This document shows positions 1 through 8,489 of a DNA stretch of 64,000 nucleotides, in pieces. How positions within the stretch are numbered: the stretch's first letter is position 1; every line of letters begins with the position of its first letter. Source of the stretch: Amycolatopsis benzoatilytica AK 16/65 (GTDB lineage: Bacteria > Actinomycetota > Actinomycetes > Mycobacteriales > Pseudonocardiaceae); the NCBI RefSeq assembly GCF_000383915.1, contig NZ_KB912942.1:6830413-6894412 (forward strand). The letters run 5' to 3'. A program made the translations under genes and the position numbers. The notes below the pieces were generated by a model. That model was not told the origin of the DNA and searched no databases. It saw nothing but the letters and a program-made list of their open reading frames with translations.

Positions 1-1902
1 GTGAGTCACGAGCCGTTCGACGTACCGCAGCCCGGCCCGGCCAAGTCCGAACGCACGCACCCCGACCACGGCGACCGTCAAGGTCAGAATCGGCGGCTGC
101 AGCGACGCTTTCGCGATCAACCAGCCGGAAGTCGCAGTGAGCGCAATCCCTGCCAGCAGCGCCATCGACCCCAGCAGCGCGCCGGAAAACAGCCGTCGGT
201 CGAGCAACACCCGCCACGAAAGCGTTCTCGCTGCCGCGCTGTCTGAAGTGGACTGTCGGACCGGAGCCGGCAGTTCGTCCTCGACAGTGACCGCGGCCGA
301 CCGTTCATGTGCGGCGATCACTGCCGCCGCACCGTTATCCACAGCTCTTTCGACAGCTTCGAGCACGCGCCGGGCGTTCACGTCGTCCAGGTGCGCGGTC
401 GGCTCGTCGAGCAGCAGCAACCACGCGCCGGCGTGGACCCGCAGCAGGGCCCGCGCGACCGCGACGCGTTGCCGCTGTCCGACCGAAAGCTGATCGACCG
501 GCCGGTCGGCGAGCCCGGTCAAGGCCAGTTCGCCGAGCACGACGTCGACTTCCGGTCCGGTCTCGATCAGTTCTTCTCGCACCGTGCCGCCGCTGAAGAC
601 CGGCGTCTGCGGGACCCACGCGATGCCGCCGCGCCACCGTTCCAGGTCGGCTTCGGCAAGCGGAACGTCCCCGGCCCGAACGGTCCCGTCGTAGGACGGG
701 ACAAACCCGAGCAGCGCCGCCAGCGTGGTGGACTTGCCGCCGCCGCTGGGCGCTCGCAGCCAAACCGTCTGGCCGCGCCGTACCGAGAAGCTCTCGCCGT
801 CCGGGGCGAAACCACCCCGCCGGGCGACCTTGAGGCCGGACACCACCAACGATCCACCGGGCGCGATCCGCGTCCCTTCCGCCGGGACCGGCTCCGCGAG
901 AATCGCCGTGACCCGCCGTACCGCTTCGACGCCGTCCTCGCTCGCATGGAAAGCAGCGCCGACCGCGCGGATCGGCTGGTAGCACTCCGGAGCGAGGATC
1001 AGCACCCCTAGGCCAATGCCCAGCGGAAGCGAACCGGACACGAGGCGGACGCCGATGACGACCGCGATCAGCGCGACCGACAGCGTCGCGACCAGTTCCA
1101 GCACAAACGCCGAGGAAAACGCGACTCGCAACGTCTTGAGCGTCGCGCGGCGATGCCGTTCGGACAGCTTCCGCACCGTTTCGCCCTGCGCCTCGGCCCG
1201 CCGGAACGCGGTGAGCACCGGCAACGCCCGCACGAGTTCGAGCAACAGGCCCGACATCCGGTGCACCGCGTCCGTCGCGCCGGAAACCCGGTCCGCGGTG
1301 AACTTTCCGACCAGGACGGCGAAAAGCGGCAAGAGCGGCACTGTCGCGGCGATGATCGCCGCCGACGGCCAGTCCGCCCACAGGATCGCCGCGCCGGCCG
1401 CGATCGGCACGACCGCGGCGGTGACGAGTGCCGGGAGGTACTCGCGGAAGTAGGCGTCGAGCGCGTCGAGGCCGCGGGTCACCAGGGTCGTCAACTCGCC
1501 GTATCCGCGCCGGGCCAGCCATTCCGGGCCGAGTCGCAGCGCGTGGTCGACGACGCGAGCGCGCAGATCGCGCTGTGCGGTGGCGGCGGCGCGCGCGGAG
1601 ACCACTCGCACCGCCCAGCTGGTGCCGGCCCGGCCCACGACGAGCGCGCACAGGACAGTCAGCTGGACGGTGCTTCCCCCGAATCCCCGAGCGACAATGG
1701 ACGCGAGCACGTCCGCCAGCAGAAAAGCTTGTCCGACAAGGAAAATCGCGTTGCCGAAGGACAGCGCCGCGACCAGGGTCAACGCTCGGCGCGCGGCCGG
1801 CCCGAGGGCCGAGAACGCGCCGAGCGGACCCTTTCCCGGCCGCACTGGGTCCATTGTGGACACCGTGGCGGAAAGGGGTGCGCGACCGGGAAGCTGCGTC
1901 AT
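1..1902 (-). CDS. cydDC: CydDC thiol-reductant ABC exporter, fused CydD-CydC (partial, runs off left edge)
   Basis: This ABC exporter is needed to assemble cytochrome bd; in E. coli CydDC moves glutathione and cysteine to the periplasm. The frame is open for 634 codons from ATG at 1902 to the window edge. The first part is a complete CydD half: a membrane domain (about residues 1-320), Walker A SGGGKST near 384, signature LSVGQRQR near 472 and Walker B LLLLDEP near 497. The frame then continues without a stop into a second membrane domain (SWRVLLDRRLFSGALLGSMA, from about residue 565) that matches the start of CydC. It is therefore a CydD-CydC fusion, as in streptomycetes, unlike the two genes of E. 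coli or mycobacteria. The start overlaps the cydB stop as ATGA, implying translational coupling. The second nucleotide-binding domain lies outside the window. Confidence 0.93.
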   Translation of the reverse strand, partial: MTQLPGRAPLSATVSTMDPVRPGKGPLGAFSALGPAARRALTLVAALSFGNAIFLVGQAFLLADVLASIVARGFGGSTVQLTVLCALVVGRAGTSWAVRVVSARAAATAQRDLRARVVDHALRLGPEWLARRGYGELTTLVTRGLDALDAYFREYLPALVTAAVVPIAAGAAILWADWPSAAIIAATVPLLPLFAVLVGKFTADRVSGATDAVHRMSGLLLELVRALPVLTAFRRAEAQGETVRKLSERHRRATLKTLRVAFSSAFVLELVATLSVALIAVVIGVRLVSGSLPLGIGLGVLILAPECYQPIRAVGAAFHASEDGVEAVRRVTAILAEPVPAEGTRIAPGGSLVVSGLKVARRGGFAPDGESFSVRRGQTVWLRAPSGGGKSTTLAALLGFVPSYDGTVRAGDVPLAEADLERWRGGIAWVPQTPVFSGGTVREELIETGPEVDVVLGELALTGLADRPVDQLSVGQRQRVAVARALLRVHAGAWLLLLDEPTAHLDDVNARRVLEAVERAVDNGAAAVIAAHERSAAVTVEDELPAPVRQSTSDSAAARTLSWRVLLDRRLFSGALLGSMALLAGIALTATSGWLIAKASLQPPILTLTVAVVGVRAFGLGRAGLRYVERLVTH

Positions 1903-2906
1903 GGCGCGTGCACCGCGGGGATGTGCTGCACGCCGATGCGCTTGCGGAACACCCAGTAGGTCCAGCCTTGATAGATCAGCACCGCTGGCGCGCCGAACGC
2001 GCCGACCCAGGTCATCACCGTCAGCGTGTAGTGGCTGACCGCGGTGTTCGCGACGGTCAGCGAATGCGCCGGGTCGAGGGTCGAGGGCAGAACGTTCGGG
2101 TAGAGCGCGCCGAAGAAGGTCATCGCGGCCGCGGTGATCACGACCGCCAGCGCGGCGAACGCCTGCCCGTCGCGGTCGACGTAGAGCCGCAGCCACGCCA
2201 GCGCCGCGGCGAGAACGGTGATCACCAGCGTGACGAGCGTCCACACCTTGCCCTCGCGGACCTGGACGACGATCAGGAACGCGAGCAGCGGGAGCAGCCC
2301 GGCCGGCAAGATGCGCAGCGCCAGCATCCGGGCACGTTCCCGCAGCTCACCGCTGGTCTTGAGGGCGAGGAAGGCCGTGCCGTGCACGAGCGAGAACCCG
2401 ACGATCGCGAGCGCGCCGAGCAGGGTGTCCCACCGAACCGACTCGAACGGGGACCCGACGCGGTTGCCGTGTGCGTCCAGCGGCAGGCCGAGCACGGTCG
2501 TCGCGAGCAGCAGCCCGACGCCGAGCGGCGGAATCCACGAACCGATCATGATCACCCGGTCCCAGGTGCGCCGCCAGCGTTCGGAGTCGACCTTGCCGCG
2601 GTACTCGAACGCGACGCCGCGCCCGATCAGCGCGATGAGGACGACCAGCAGCGGAAGGTAGGCCCCCGAGAACAGCGACGCGTACCAGCCGGGGAAGGCC
2701 GCGAAGGTCGCGCCGGCCGCGACGATCAGCCAGACCTCGTTGCCGTCCCAGACCGGCCCGATGGTGTTGACCAGGACGCGCCGTTCGGTGTTCGTCTTCC
2801 CGAGGATCGGCAGGAGCATGCCGACGCCGAAGTCGAACCCTTCGAGGAACAGGTACCCGAGCCAGAACAGAGCGACGATCGCGAACCACAGCGTTTCGAG
2901 TGTCAT
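1899..2906 (-). CDS. cydB: Cytochrome bd ubiquinol oxidase subunit II (CydB)
   Basis: This is the second membrane subunit of cytochrome bd, the high-affinity quinol oxidase used at low oxygen. It has 335 residues, the usual length. The N-terminal signature is clear: FLEGFDFGVGMLLP, followed by the RVLVNTIGPVWDGNEVWLI block typical of CydB, then repeated hydrophobic helices. ATG at 2906 is preceded by a GAGGGGAA ribosome site; an upstream in-frame extension lacks family similarity and was not used. The stop overlaps the cydDC start (ATGA). Unusually, it is separated from cydA by 327 bp instead of following it directly, so it may have its own promoter (see the gap entry). Confidence 0.95.
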   Translation of the reverse strand: MTLETLWFAIVALFWLGYLFLEGFDFGVGMLLPILGKTNTERRVLVNTIGPVWDGNEVWLIVAAGATFAAFPGWYASLFSGAYLPLLVVLIALIGRGVAFEYRGKVDSERWRRTWDRVIMIGSWIPPLGVGLLLATTVLGLPLDAHGNRVGSPFESVRWDTLLGALAIVGFSLVHGTAFLALKTSGELRERARMLALRILPAGLLPLLAFLIVVQVREGKVWTLVTLVITVLAAALAWLRLYVDRDGQAFAALAVVITAAAMTFFGALYPNVLPSTLDPAHSLTVANTAVSHYTLTVMTWVGAFGAPAVLIYQGWTYWVFRKRIGVQHIPAVHAP

Positions 2907-3233
2907 GCCCGTTCCCCTCGCCCGGCACCGGCCGGCACTGTCCGATCGACCACCGTGTTGTCCCCACCCTGGCCCTGAGTTATCCACAACCCGACGAGTT
3001 GTCCACAGATCAGCTGTGGGTAACCCGCGAGGGCGACACTCCGACTACGCTGGGTGCGGGGCGTCCCCCCGTGGCGGGTGGGGGCTGTCTGCGGGGCGGT
3101 CGGCGCTGTCGGTGGGGCGACTGGTCGCGGAGCGGCTGCTGCGCACGCGCCGCGAATCCAGGCCAGTGGAGCGGACCGCGCCAAGGCCCGGCCCTCCGGG
3201 TCTGTCGGCGGCACCCCGGCCCGCTCCACCGGG
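2907..3233. other. 327-bp cydA-cydB gap without a gene
   Basis: No convincing coding sequence was found on either strand. The part nearest cydB (2980-3023) holds three DnaA-box-like nonamers, listed separately. The rest (3024-3233) is GC-rich with runs of G and C and shows no recognisable structure. A promoter for cydB-cydDC probably lies here. Confidence 0.6.
2980..3023. promoter_or_regulatory. Cluster of three DnaA-box-like nonamers
   Basis: TTATCCACA lies at 2980-2988 and TTGTCCACA at 2999-3007, both exact DnaA-box forms, and TGTGGGTAA (a one-base variant on the other strand) at 3015-3023. The second and third also form an imperfect inverted repeat (CCACAG...CTGTGG), so the site could equally be a transcription-factor operator upstream of cydB. 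No replication genes or AT-rich unwinding region are nearby, so it is not called an origin. Confidence 0.45.
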
Positions 3234-4742
3234 TCAGTAGGCGAACGAAAGCGCCTGGTCATCGGAATCATCACCTGAACTCGAGTCGGAAGAGCCGGCC
3301 GGAGGAGCGGGCGGCATGACCGCGTCCACCCCGCCCCGGATGTATTTGCGCATCAGGTACAGCTCCACCACGCCCAGCACCGCGTACAGCAGCGTCAGCG
3401 CGATCAGCGACGTCCACACCTCGCCGACGGTCAGCTTCGACACCGCTTGCGCGGTGAACATCCACATGCCCTCGACGCCCGTCGGGTTCGGCGCCACCAC
3501 GAACGGCTGGCGGCCCATCTCGGTGAAGATCCAGCCCGCGCTGTTGCCGATGAACGGCGTCGCGATACCGGCCAGCGCCAGCAGCGGGAACCAGCGTCCG
3601 CGCGGAATCCGGCCGCGGCGGGTGAGCCAGAGGGCCAGCACGCCGATGCCGGCGCCGATCGCGCCGAAGCCGATCATGATCCGGAAGCCCCAGTACGTCA
3701 CCGGCAGGCTCGGCACGTAGTCGATCGGTTTGCCGGCCAGCTCGCCCAGCGCCGGGTCGTTCGGGTAGGTCGTGCCGTACTTCGCCTGGTACTCCGAAAC
3801 CAGGTTCTCCACGCCCTTGACCTCGGTCGAGAAGTCGTTGTGCGCCAAGAAAGACAGCAGCGCGGGAACGTTGAACGTCTTGACGTCCTCGCAGTTGGCG
3901 TTTGCCACGTCGCCGATCGCGATGATCGAGAAGCTCGCCGGTTTCTCGGTGTGGCACAGGGCTTCCGCCGACGCCATTTTCATCGGCTGCTGCTCGAACA
4001 TCAGCTTGCCCTGCGCGTCGCCGGTGATCGCCAGCACCGCGAACGCCGCTATGCCGACCCAGCCGCCGAGGCGCAGCGACGAGCGCCAGACGTCGCGATG
4101 CTCGTCCGTCTTCTCCGCTCGTCGCCGCCACAGGTGCCAGGCGGCCACGCCGACGAGGAACGCCGCGGCTACCGAGAACGCGCCGGCCAGGGTGTGCGGG
4201 ATCGCGGCGAGCGCGGTGTTGTTCGTGAGCACCGCGCCGATCGAGTTCATGGTCGGCTTGCCGTTCACGAACTCGACGCCCACCGGGTGCTGCATCCACG
4301 AGTTCGCCGCGAGAATGAAGTACGCCGAAGCCATCGTGGCCAGCGAAAACGCCCAGGCGCAGGCCAGGTGTACGCGTTTGGACAGCCGGTCCCAGCCGAA
4401 GATCCACAGCCCGAGGAAGGTCGACTCGACGAAGAACGCGACGAGCCCCTCCATGGCCAGCGGCGCGCCGAACACGTCGCCGACGAACCGGGAGTAGGCG
4501 CTCCAGCTCATCCCGAACTGGAACTCCTGCACGATTCCGGTGACCACGCCCATGGCGAAGTTGACGAGCAGCAGCTTGCCCCAGAACTTCGTCATCTTGA
4601 GATACCGCGGCCGGCCGGTGCGCACCCAGGCCGTCTGCATCGCCGCGACCAGCACGGATAGTCCGATGGTCAGCGGGACCATCAGGAAGTGGTAGACGGT
4701 GGTGATGCCGAACTGCCACCGCGCGAGCTCAAGGACATCCAC
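3234..4742 (-). CDS. cydA: Cytochrome bd ubiquinol oxidase subunit I (CydA)
   Basis: This is the haem-carrying, quinol-oxidising subunit of cytochrome bd. GTG at 4742 is chosen because GGAGGA lies 8 nt upstream and the protein then begins VDVLELARWQFG, as family members do. It has 502 residues. Likely haem ligands are His18 (TVYHFLMVP), a His near 182 (AAIPHTLAGAF) and the Met of TEMGRQPF near 405, matching E. coli His19, His186 and Met393. The Q-loop region is of the short type. The C-terminal tail is Ser/Asp-rich (SSDSSSGDDSDD). With cydB and cydDC it forms the complete bd oxidase set. No Rex operator was recognised upstream. Confidence 0.95.
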   Translation of the reverse strand: MDVLELARWQFGITTVYHFLMVPLTIGLSVLVAAMQTAWVRTGRPRYLKMTKFWGKLLLVNFAMGVVTGIVQEFQFGMSWSAYSRFVGDVFGAPLAMEGLVAFFVESTFLGLWIFGWDRLSKRVHLACAWAFSLATMASAYFILAANSWMQHPVGVEFVNGKPTMNSIGAVLTNNTALAAIPHTLAGAFSVAAAFLVGVAAWHLWRRRAEKTDEHRDVWRSSLRLGGWVGIAAFAVLAITGDAQGKLMFEQQPMKMASAEALCHTEKPASFSIIAIGDVANANCEDVKTFNVPALLSFLAHNDFSTEVKGVENLVSEYQAKYGTTYPNDPALGELAGKPIDYVPSLPVTYWGFRIMIGFGAIGAGIGVLALWLTRRGRIPRGRWFPLLALAGIATPFIGNSAGWIFTEMGRQPFVVAPNPTGVEGMWMFTAQAVSKLTVGEVWTSLIALTLLYAVLGVVELYLMRKYIRGGVDAVMPPAPPAGSSDSSSGDDSDDQALSFAY

Positions 4743-4874
4743 CTGTCCGATCCTCCGTGCGCGAGCACGCGGCAGCCAGTTCAACACGTCCTGATCAACC
4801 CAGGACCAACGTCCCGCTGACCTGGTCGAACCTCGCGCTGGCCGGTCCGCGGGTCCGGACTTCCCCCGGTCGGG

Positions 4875-5195
4875 TCAGCGGGTCTCCGCCACGAGCCACG
4901 CCAGGTATCGCGCGCTGCCGCCGGTGATCGGCAGGACGACGACCTCCGGCAGGTCGTAGGGATGCCGCACCTTCAGAAACTCTTCCAGCGCACCGGCCCG
5001 GTCCGCGGGCGTCTTGCACTCGATCCGCCACTCAGTCGCCGTCTGCACCTCGTCCTCCCATCGGAACACGCTGGTGATCGGCCCCACCACCTGCGCGCAC
5101 GCGGCCAGCCGGGCCTCGACGGCGCTCGCGGCGATGGTGCGGGAAGCAGCCTCGGAGTCGACGGTGGTGAGCACGACGACGTGGTCAGCAGACAT
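4875..5195 (-). CDS. cutA: Divalent-cation tolerance protein CutA
   Basis: The 106-residue protein has the CutA1 fold signature: a VVLTTVDSEAASRTIAASAVEARLAAC-type start, a central SVFRWEDEVQTATEWRIECKT strand region and a HPYDLPEVV motif near residue 77. CutA proteins are small trimers linked genetically to copper and other divalent-metal tolerance, though their biochemical role is unclear. ATG at 5195 gives the normal family length; upstream codons read into the shared intergenic space. There is no Shine-Dalgarno; instead TACGGT (5207-5202, minus strand) ends 6 nt before the ATG, suggesting a leaderless transcript. Confidence 0.93.
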   Translation of the reverse strand: MSADHVVVLTTVDSEAASRTIAASAVEARLAACAQVVGPITSVFRWEDEVQTATEWRIECKTPADRAGALEEFLKVRHPYDLPEVVVLPITGGSARYLAWLVAETR

Positions 5196-5226
5196 GCCCG
5201 CACCGTACCGCAGCCGGAAAACAGAA

Positions 5227-5240
5227 TTCGGCATGCCGAA
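5227..5240. promoter_or_regulatory. Perfect 14-bp palindrome between cutA and the cation exporter gene
   Basis: TTCGGCATGCCGAA is an exact inverted repeat in the divergent region between cutA and the UPF0016 gene. Its form (AT-flanked GGC-GCC core) is reminiscent of DtxR/MntR-family metal-regulator sites, but the match is not to a fixed consensus I can cite. The regulator is unknown. Confidence 0.4.
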
Positions 5241-5367
5241 CATTATTCTCCGGCGGCCCCATTACCAGTATTCCGACAACCGCACCGGGCAATTCGCAAA
5301 CCCCATCATCTTGCGGCTTTCTGAACGGTTCCTTTATCGTTGCAGTGAAAGGGGTGACCACCAGCTC

Positions 5368-5967
5368 ATGTCTCCTGCGCTCATCGCCATGTTCACCGCG
5401 TTCGGCCTGGTCCTGGCCGTCGAACTGCCGGACAAGACACTGGTCGCCACCCTCGTTCTCACAACCCGTTTCCGCGCCTGGCCGGTATTCGCCGGGGTGT
5501 CCGTCGCGTTCGCCCTGCAATGCGTGATCGCGGTCGCTTTCGGCAGCCTGCTGACGCTCCTGCCGGACACCGTCGTTTCGGTACTGGTAGCCGCGATGTT
5601 CGGGGTCGGCGCCGCGCTGCTGCTGCGTGAGGGCTTCCGCCAGGGCGACGAGGCCGGCGAGGACGCGTCGCGCTCCGGTGCGGGCCCGGCGACCTTCCTG
5701 CGGTCCGCGCTCACCTCGTTCGGCGTGCTCTTCGCCGCGGAGTGGGGCGACGCCTCGCAGCTCGCCACGGCCGGGCTGGTGGCCCGCCTCGGCAACCCGT
5801 TCGCGGTCGGCGTCGGCGCGTTCGTCGCGCTGGTGTCGGTCGCCGGGCTCGCGGTGTTCATCGGCGCGAAGCTCCGCAGCCGGATCCGGCCGAAGCTGAT
5901 CCAGCGGTCCGCGGGGTTCGTTTTCGCCGGGTTCGCCGTGTTCGCGGCGACCCAGCTGCTCTGGTAA
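5368..5967 (+). CDS. UPF0016/GDT1 (TMEM165) family cation exporter
   Basis: The 199-residue protein is mostly transmembrane and carries both signature motifs of the UPF0016 family: ELPDKT at residues 19-24 and EWGDASQ at 125-131. Characterised members export Mn2+ or exchange Ca2+ or Mn2+ for protons, so a role in manganese homeostasis is likely. The two motifs sit in two halves of about three helices each, joined by a charged loop (residues 88-108), as usual. ATG at 5368 fits the family N-terminus (MSPALIAMF). It is divergent from cutA, another metal-tolerance gene, with a 14-bp palindrome between them. I looked for a yybP-ykoY manganese riboswitch upstream and did not see one. Confidence 0.9.
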   Translation: MSPALIAMFTAFGLVLAVELPDKTLVATLVLTTRFRAWPVFAGVSVAFALQCVIAVAFGSLLTLLPDTVVSVLVAAMFGVGAALLLREGFRQGDEAGEDASRSGAGPATFLRSALTSFGVLFAAEWGDASQLATAGLVARLGNPFAVGVGAFVALVSVAGLAVFIGAKLRSRIRPKLIQRSAGFVFAGFAVFAATQLLW

Positions 5968-6074
5968 CCGCCGTTTCACAGGAACGCCAGGTAACCTTTT
6001 CGGAACCCCCGAACGAGGACGAGGTGAACCCCTGGTGACGCCTTGGCCTCCGCCAGGACCGTCGAGGAGTTCCC

Positions 6075-6734
6075 GTGCCGACCGAGTCTCGCGCCGCCGT
6101 GTCGCCAGTGCACGGCCGTCTCGCGCTCGCCGGCATCGGGTTGGCAGTGGTCATCGCGACCGATCTGCATCTGCGGCTTTCCGCGCAAATCAGCCCGGTT
6201 TGGCAGACGCTGTCGGAGTACGTCTACGGCCGCCTCGGCGGCCACTCCGCCGCGCGACTGTTCGCCGTCATGTGCCTGGCGCTCGCGCTGGGCTCGCTGG
6301 CCCTGCTGGCCGGCCTCGTCAAGGCCCGCCGCTCGCCTGCCGTCGTAGCGCTGCTCGGCGTCTGGTGTGCCGGCCTGACGATCTGCGCGACCGTCCCGGT
6401 CGACCCGGACGGCCAAGCCCGCTCGTTCGACGGCCAGCTCCATAACGCCGCCGCACTGACCGCGTTCCTGGCCCTGCCGACCGCAGCCTGGCTCCTGACC
6501 CGCCGCGGCGGCCGGTCCTGCCCCTGGGAACCGCGCCGCACCACGATCCGCCGCCTGGCCGTCGCGAGCTTCGCCAGCGTGGCCGTGGTCCTCGGTGGGT
6601 TCGTCTTCACCCTGATCACCGGGCCGGCGCACCAGGAAGTGACGCTGGGACTGTTCGAGCGGCTGCTGTTCACCGTGGACCTGGCACTGCTGCTCACCAT
6701 GGTCCGCCCACTACTAGCCGCTTCGCGCCGCTAG
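6075..6734 (+). CDS. DUF998 family membrane protein
   Basis: This 219-residue protein has about six hydrophobic segments and the pattern of DUF998 proteins: an early SPVWQTLSEYVYG loop after the first helix, a helix ending before CATVPVDPDG, and HNAAALTAF near residue 122. The function of DUF998 is not established. GTG at 6075 is preceded by GAGGAG. It stands alone between the cation exporter and the convergent iclR gene, and a strong hairpin follows at 6763-6813. Confidence 0.8.
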   Translation: MPTESRAAVSPVHGRLALAGIGLAVVIATDLHLRLSAQISPVWQTLSEYVYGRLGGHSAARLFAVMCLALALGSLALLAGLVKARRSPAVVALLGVWCAGLTICATVPVDPDGQARSFDGQLHNAAALTAFLALPTAAWLLTRRGGRSCPWEPRRTTIRRLAVASFASVAVVLGGFVFTLITGPAHQEVTLGLFERLLFTVDLALLLTMVRPLLAASRR

Positions 6735-6762
6735 CCACCCACCGCGGGATCGCGCCGACGCC

Positions 6763-6813
6763 TGGATTGAGCGGCGTGATCAGCCCCCCGGGCTGGGCGC
6801 GCCGCTCAATCCA
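6763..6813. terminator. Bidirectional hairpin terminator
   Basis: A perfect 14-bp stem (TGGATTGAGCGGCG, 6763-6776, pairing with 6800-6813) encloses a 23-nt loop. It lies between the convergent DUF998 and IclR genes and its right arm overlaps the iclR stop codon. Confidence 0.75.
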
Positions 6814-7486
6814 GACGCCGGCCTGAAAACGATCCCGCCCGCGACGGCGGAGCCGGCGCCAACAACACCGCGAGTTTCCCGGCCGCTTCCACTGTCAACG
6901 GCCCGATCTGGGCCGAGTCCAGCGGCTCCAGCGAGATCACGCCGACGCTCGCCCGCAGCCCGGGTACCCCGCGCACCGGCGCGGCGATCCCGGACGCACC
7001 CGCTTCCAGCTCGCTCGTCGATGTCGCCCACCGTTTCGTGTCTCCCGGCCGCAACGCCATCGCGCGGCCGGCCGCACCGGAGGACAGGCCGCGTCTGCTG
7101 CCGACCCGGTACGCCACGTGATAGCTCGTCCAAGACGGCTCGACCACCGCTACCGCCTGCGCGTGATCGCCCTGCGCGACGGTCAGGTGCGCGGTCGCGC
7201 CTGCCTGCTCGGCCAGGTCCCGCAGCGCCGGCCGGGCTGCTTCGCGAAGCTGCGGCAGCACCTGTCCGGCCAGTCGCAGCACCCCGACGCCAAGTCGCAC
7301 CTTCGTGCCGTCCCGCCACACCAGGCCGCGTTCGGTCAGCGGCACCAGCAGCCGGTACACCGCCGCCCGGCTCGCGCCGATGGTCGTCGCGAGCTCAGAG
7401 ATGGTCGCCGCTTGTTCGCCCGCGTCGGCGACTGCCTGCAGCAGCGCCAGACCGCGGTCGAGGGTCAGCGACCCCTCCCTGCTCAC
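6806..7486 (-). CDS. IclR family transcriptional regulator
   Basis: Residues 1-75 form an IclR winged helix-turn-helix (SLTLDRGLALLQAVADAG, then SELATTIGASRAAVYRLLVPLTERGLV), followed by an effector-binding domain with AHLTVAQGDHAQAVAVVEP. At 226 residues it is slightly short for the family (about 250), mainly at the C-terminus. It starts with GTG at 7486, which overlaps the stop of the upstream gene as GTGA, so the two are translationally coupled. The effector is unknown; the partner protein gives no clear pathway. It ends in a hairpin shared with the convergent neighbour. Confidence 0.9.
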   Translation of the reverse strand: MSREGSLTLDRGLALLQAVADAGEQAATISELATTIGASRAAVYRLLVPLTERGLVWRDGTKVRLGVGVLRLAGQVLPQLREAARPALRDLAEQAGATAHLTVAQGDHAQAVAVVEPSWTSYHVAYRVGSRRGLSSGAAGRAMALRPGDTKRWATSTSELEAGASGIAAPVRGVPGLRASVGVISLEPLDSAQIGPLTVEAAGKLAVLLAPAPPSRAGSFSGRRLD

Positions 7487-8349
7487 AGCAGCTCGAGTTC
7501 ACCCAGGTCGGCCACCGGCTCGGCGAAAGACGCCGCCGCGTAAGAGCCGAAGAGCTCCCGCACCGCCTTCGCCGCCGGCTCGGACAGCGCGCGGGCCTCG
7601 TCGGCGAGCGCATTGCTGTCGGTCGATTCCAAGGCCTCGCGCACGTCACCGCCGGAGAGGGAGCGCGCGGACGCGACCAGCAGGTTCAAGAAGCCGTGGT
7701 GCGTGAAGCCGGTCTCCGGGTCGACGTGCCGGACGGCGCGGTGCAGGCTGTTCGTCGCCTTGAACGACGCTCCTGGCGAGCCGCTGACCACGGACAGGAA
7801 GTCGGCGACCTCGTCCACGCTGGGGAAGTTCTCGCCCGCTTTGCCGCCGCAGCGGATCTTCGGCCAGCTGCCGTGCTCGATGACGTTGCGGACGCCGTCC
7901 AGCCAGCCGACGCCGCGTCGTGGCTCGACCACCCGGATCACGTCCTCCGGGACGAACTCCGAGACCCGTTCGAGCCACACTTCGTCGACGTCGGACGGGG
8001 CGGGCATCTCCACCATCCGCAGCGACAGCAGTTCGCTGCGCGATTCGACGATCGAGATCGCCTTCGGGACGCCGCCGAGACCGGTGTCGATGATCAGCGA
8101 CAGCGGCAGCGGCTCCTTGGGCTTGATCTTGATCAGCTCGGTGATCAGCTCCGGCAGCCGCGAGGACTGGCACAGGAAAACGCCCAGCACCCCCGCGTGC
8201 TCGCCGCCGCGCGATTCGAAGTGCGCACGCAGCGCCTCCGGCATCGCGACGTCGGCGGGCGGGAAGAGAGCCGAGTCGTCGACGAGCCGCGCGAACAGGG
8301 GAGGAATTCCACGGGGGCCGGGGGGCGTGAGTTCCACAGCGCTTGACAC
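7483..8349 (-). CDS. Conserved hypothetical protein coupled to the IclR regulator
   Basis: I do not recognise this 288-residue protein. It is soluble, without signal peptide or membrane helix, and has mixed alpha/beta character: FARLVDDSALFPPAD near the start, then LPLSLIIDTGLGGV, IRVVEP, WPKIRCGGKAGENFPSVDEVADFL and FTHHGFLNLLVASA. The regular strand-helix alternation with conserved polar loops suggests a TIM-barrel-like enzyme, but this is inference. GTG at 8349 is preferred because the longer reading enters the divergent promoter region. Its stop overlaps the iclR start (GTGA), so the two genes are expressed together and may act on the same metabolite. Confidence 0.8.
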   Translation of the reverse strand: MSSAVELTPPGPRGIPPLFARLVDDSALFPPADVAMPEALRAHFESRGGEHAGVLGVFLCQSSRLPELITELIKIKPKEPLPLSLIIDTGLGGVPKAISIVESRSELLSLRMVEMPAPSDVDEVWLERVSEFVPEDVIRVVEPRRGVGWLDGVRNVIEHGSWPKIRCGGKAGENFPSVDEVADFLSVVSGSPGASFKATNSLHRAVRHVDPETGFTHHGFLNLLVASARSLSGGDVREALESTDSNALADEARALSEPAAKAVRELFGSYAAASFAEPVADLGELELL

Positions 8350-8456
8350 AACCGACACGCTAGTAGCGTACGGCAGGAGGACAAAATAGTTCGTTCTGCG
8401 GACACTTTGACGAGCCCTGGTGATTCGCCCGTGCCCTCTTCCCTTCGGCTCACAAT

Positions 8457-8475
8457 TCAGGTTAGGCTCACCTAA
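8457..8475 (+). promoter_or_regulatory. Iron box (IdeR/DtxR operator)
   Basis: TCAGGTTAGGCTCACCTAA matches the 19-bp actinobacterial iron-box consensus (TTAGGTTAGGCTAACCTAA) at 17 of 19 positions. It ends 14 bp before the GTG of the DUF2470 gene and abuts its ribosome site, so iron-loaded IdeR should repress that gene. Confidence 0.88.
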
Positions 8476-8489
8476 GTAGGAGGTGAGCC

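Noticed and set aside
336..346. DnaA box TTATCCACA at about 336, inside cydDC, and TGTGGATAA words at about 8799 and 18000
   Set aside because: They lie within coding sequence, are single and fit codon use; not treated as sites.
2980..3023. Replication origin
   Set aside because: Three DnaA-box-like nonamers occur, but there is no dnaA, dnaN or gyrase gene, no AT-rich unwinding element and too few boxes.
4743..4874. Rex operator upstream of cydA
   Set aside because: No TTGTGAA-type inverted repeat could be found in the region, although Rex control of cyd genes is known in streptomycetes.
5241..5367. yybP-ykoY manganese riboswitch upstream of the UPF0016 gene
   Set aside because: I could not find its conserved loops; the leader is short and has no supporting stem pattern.
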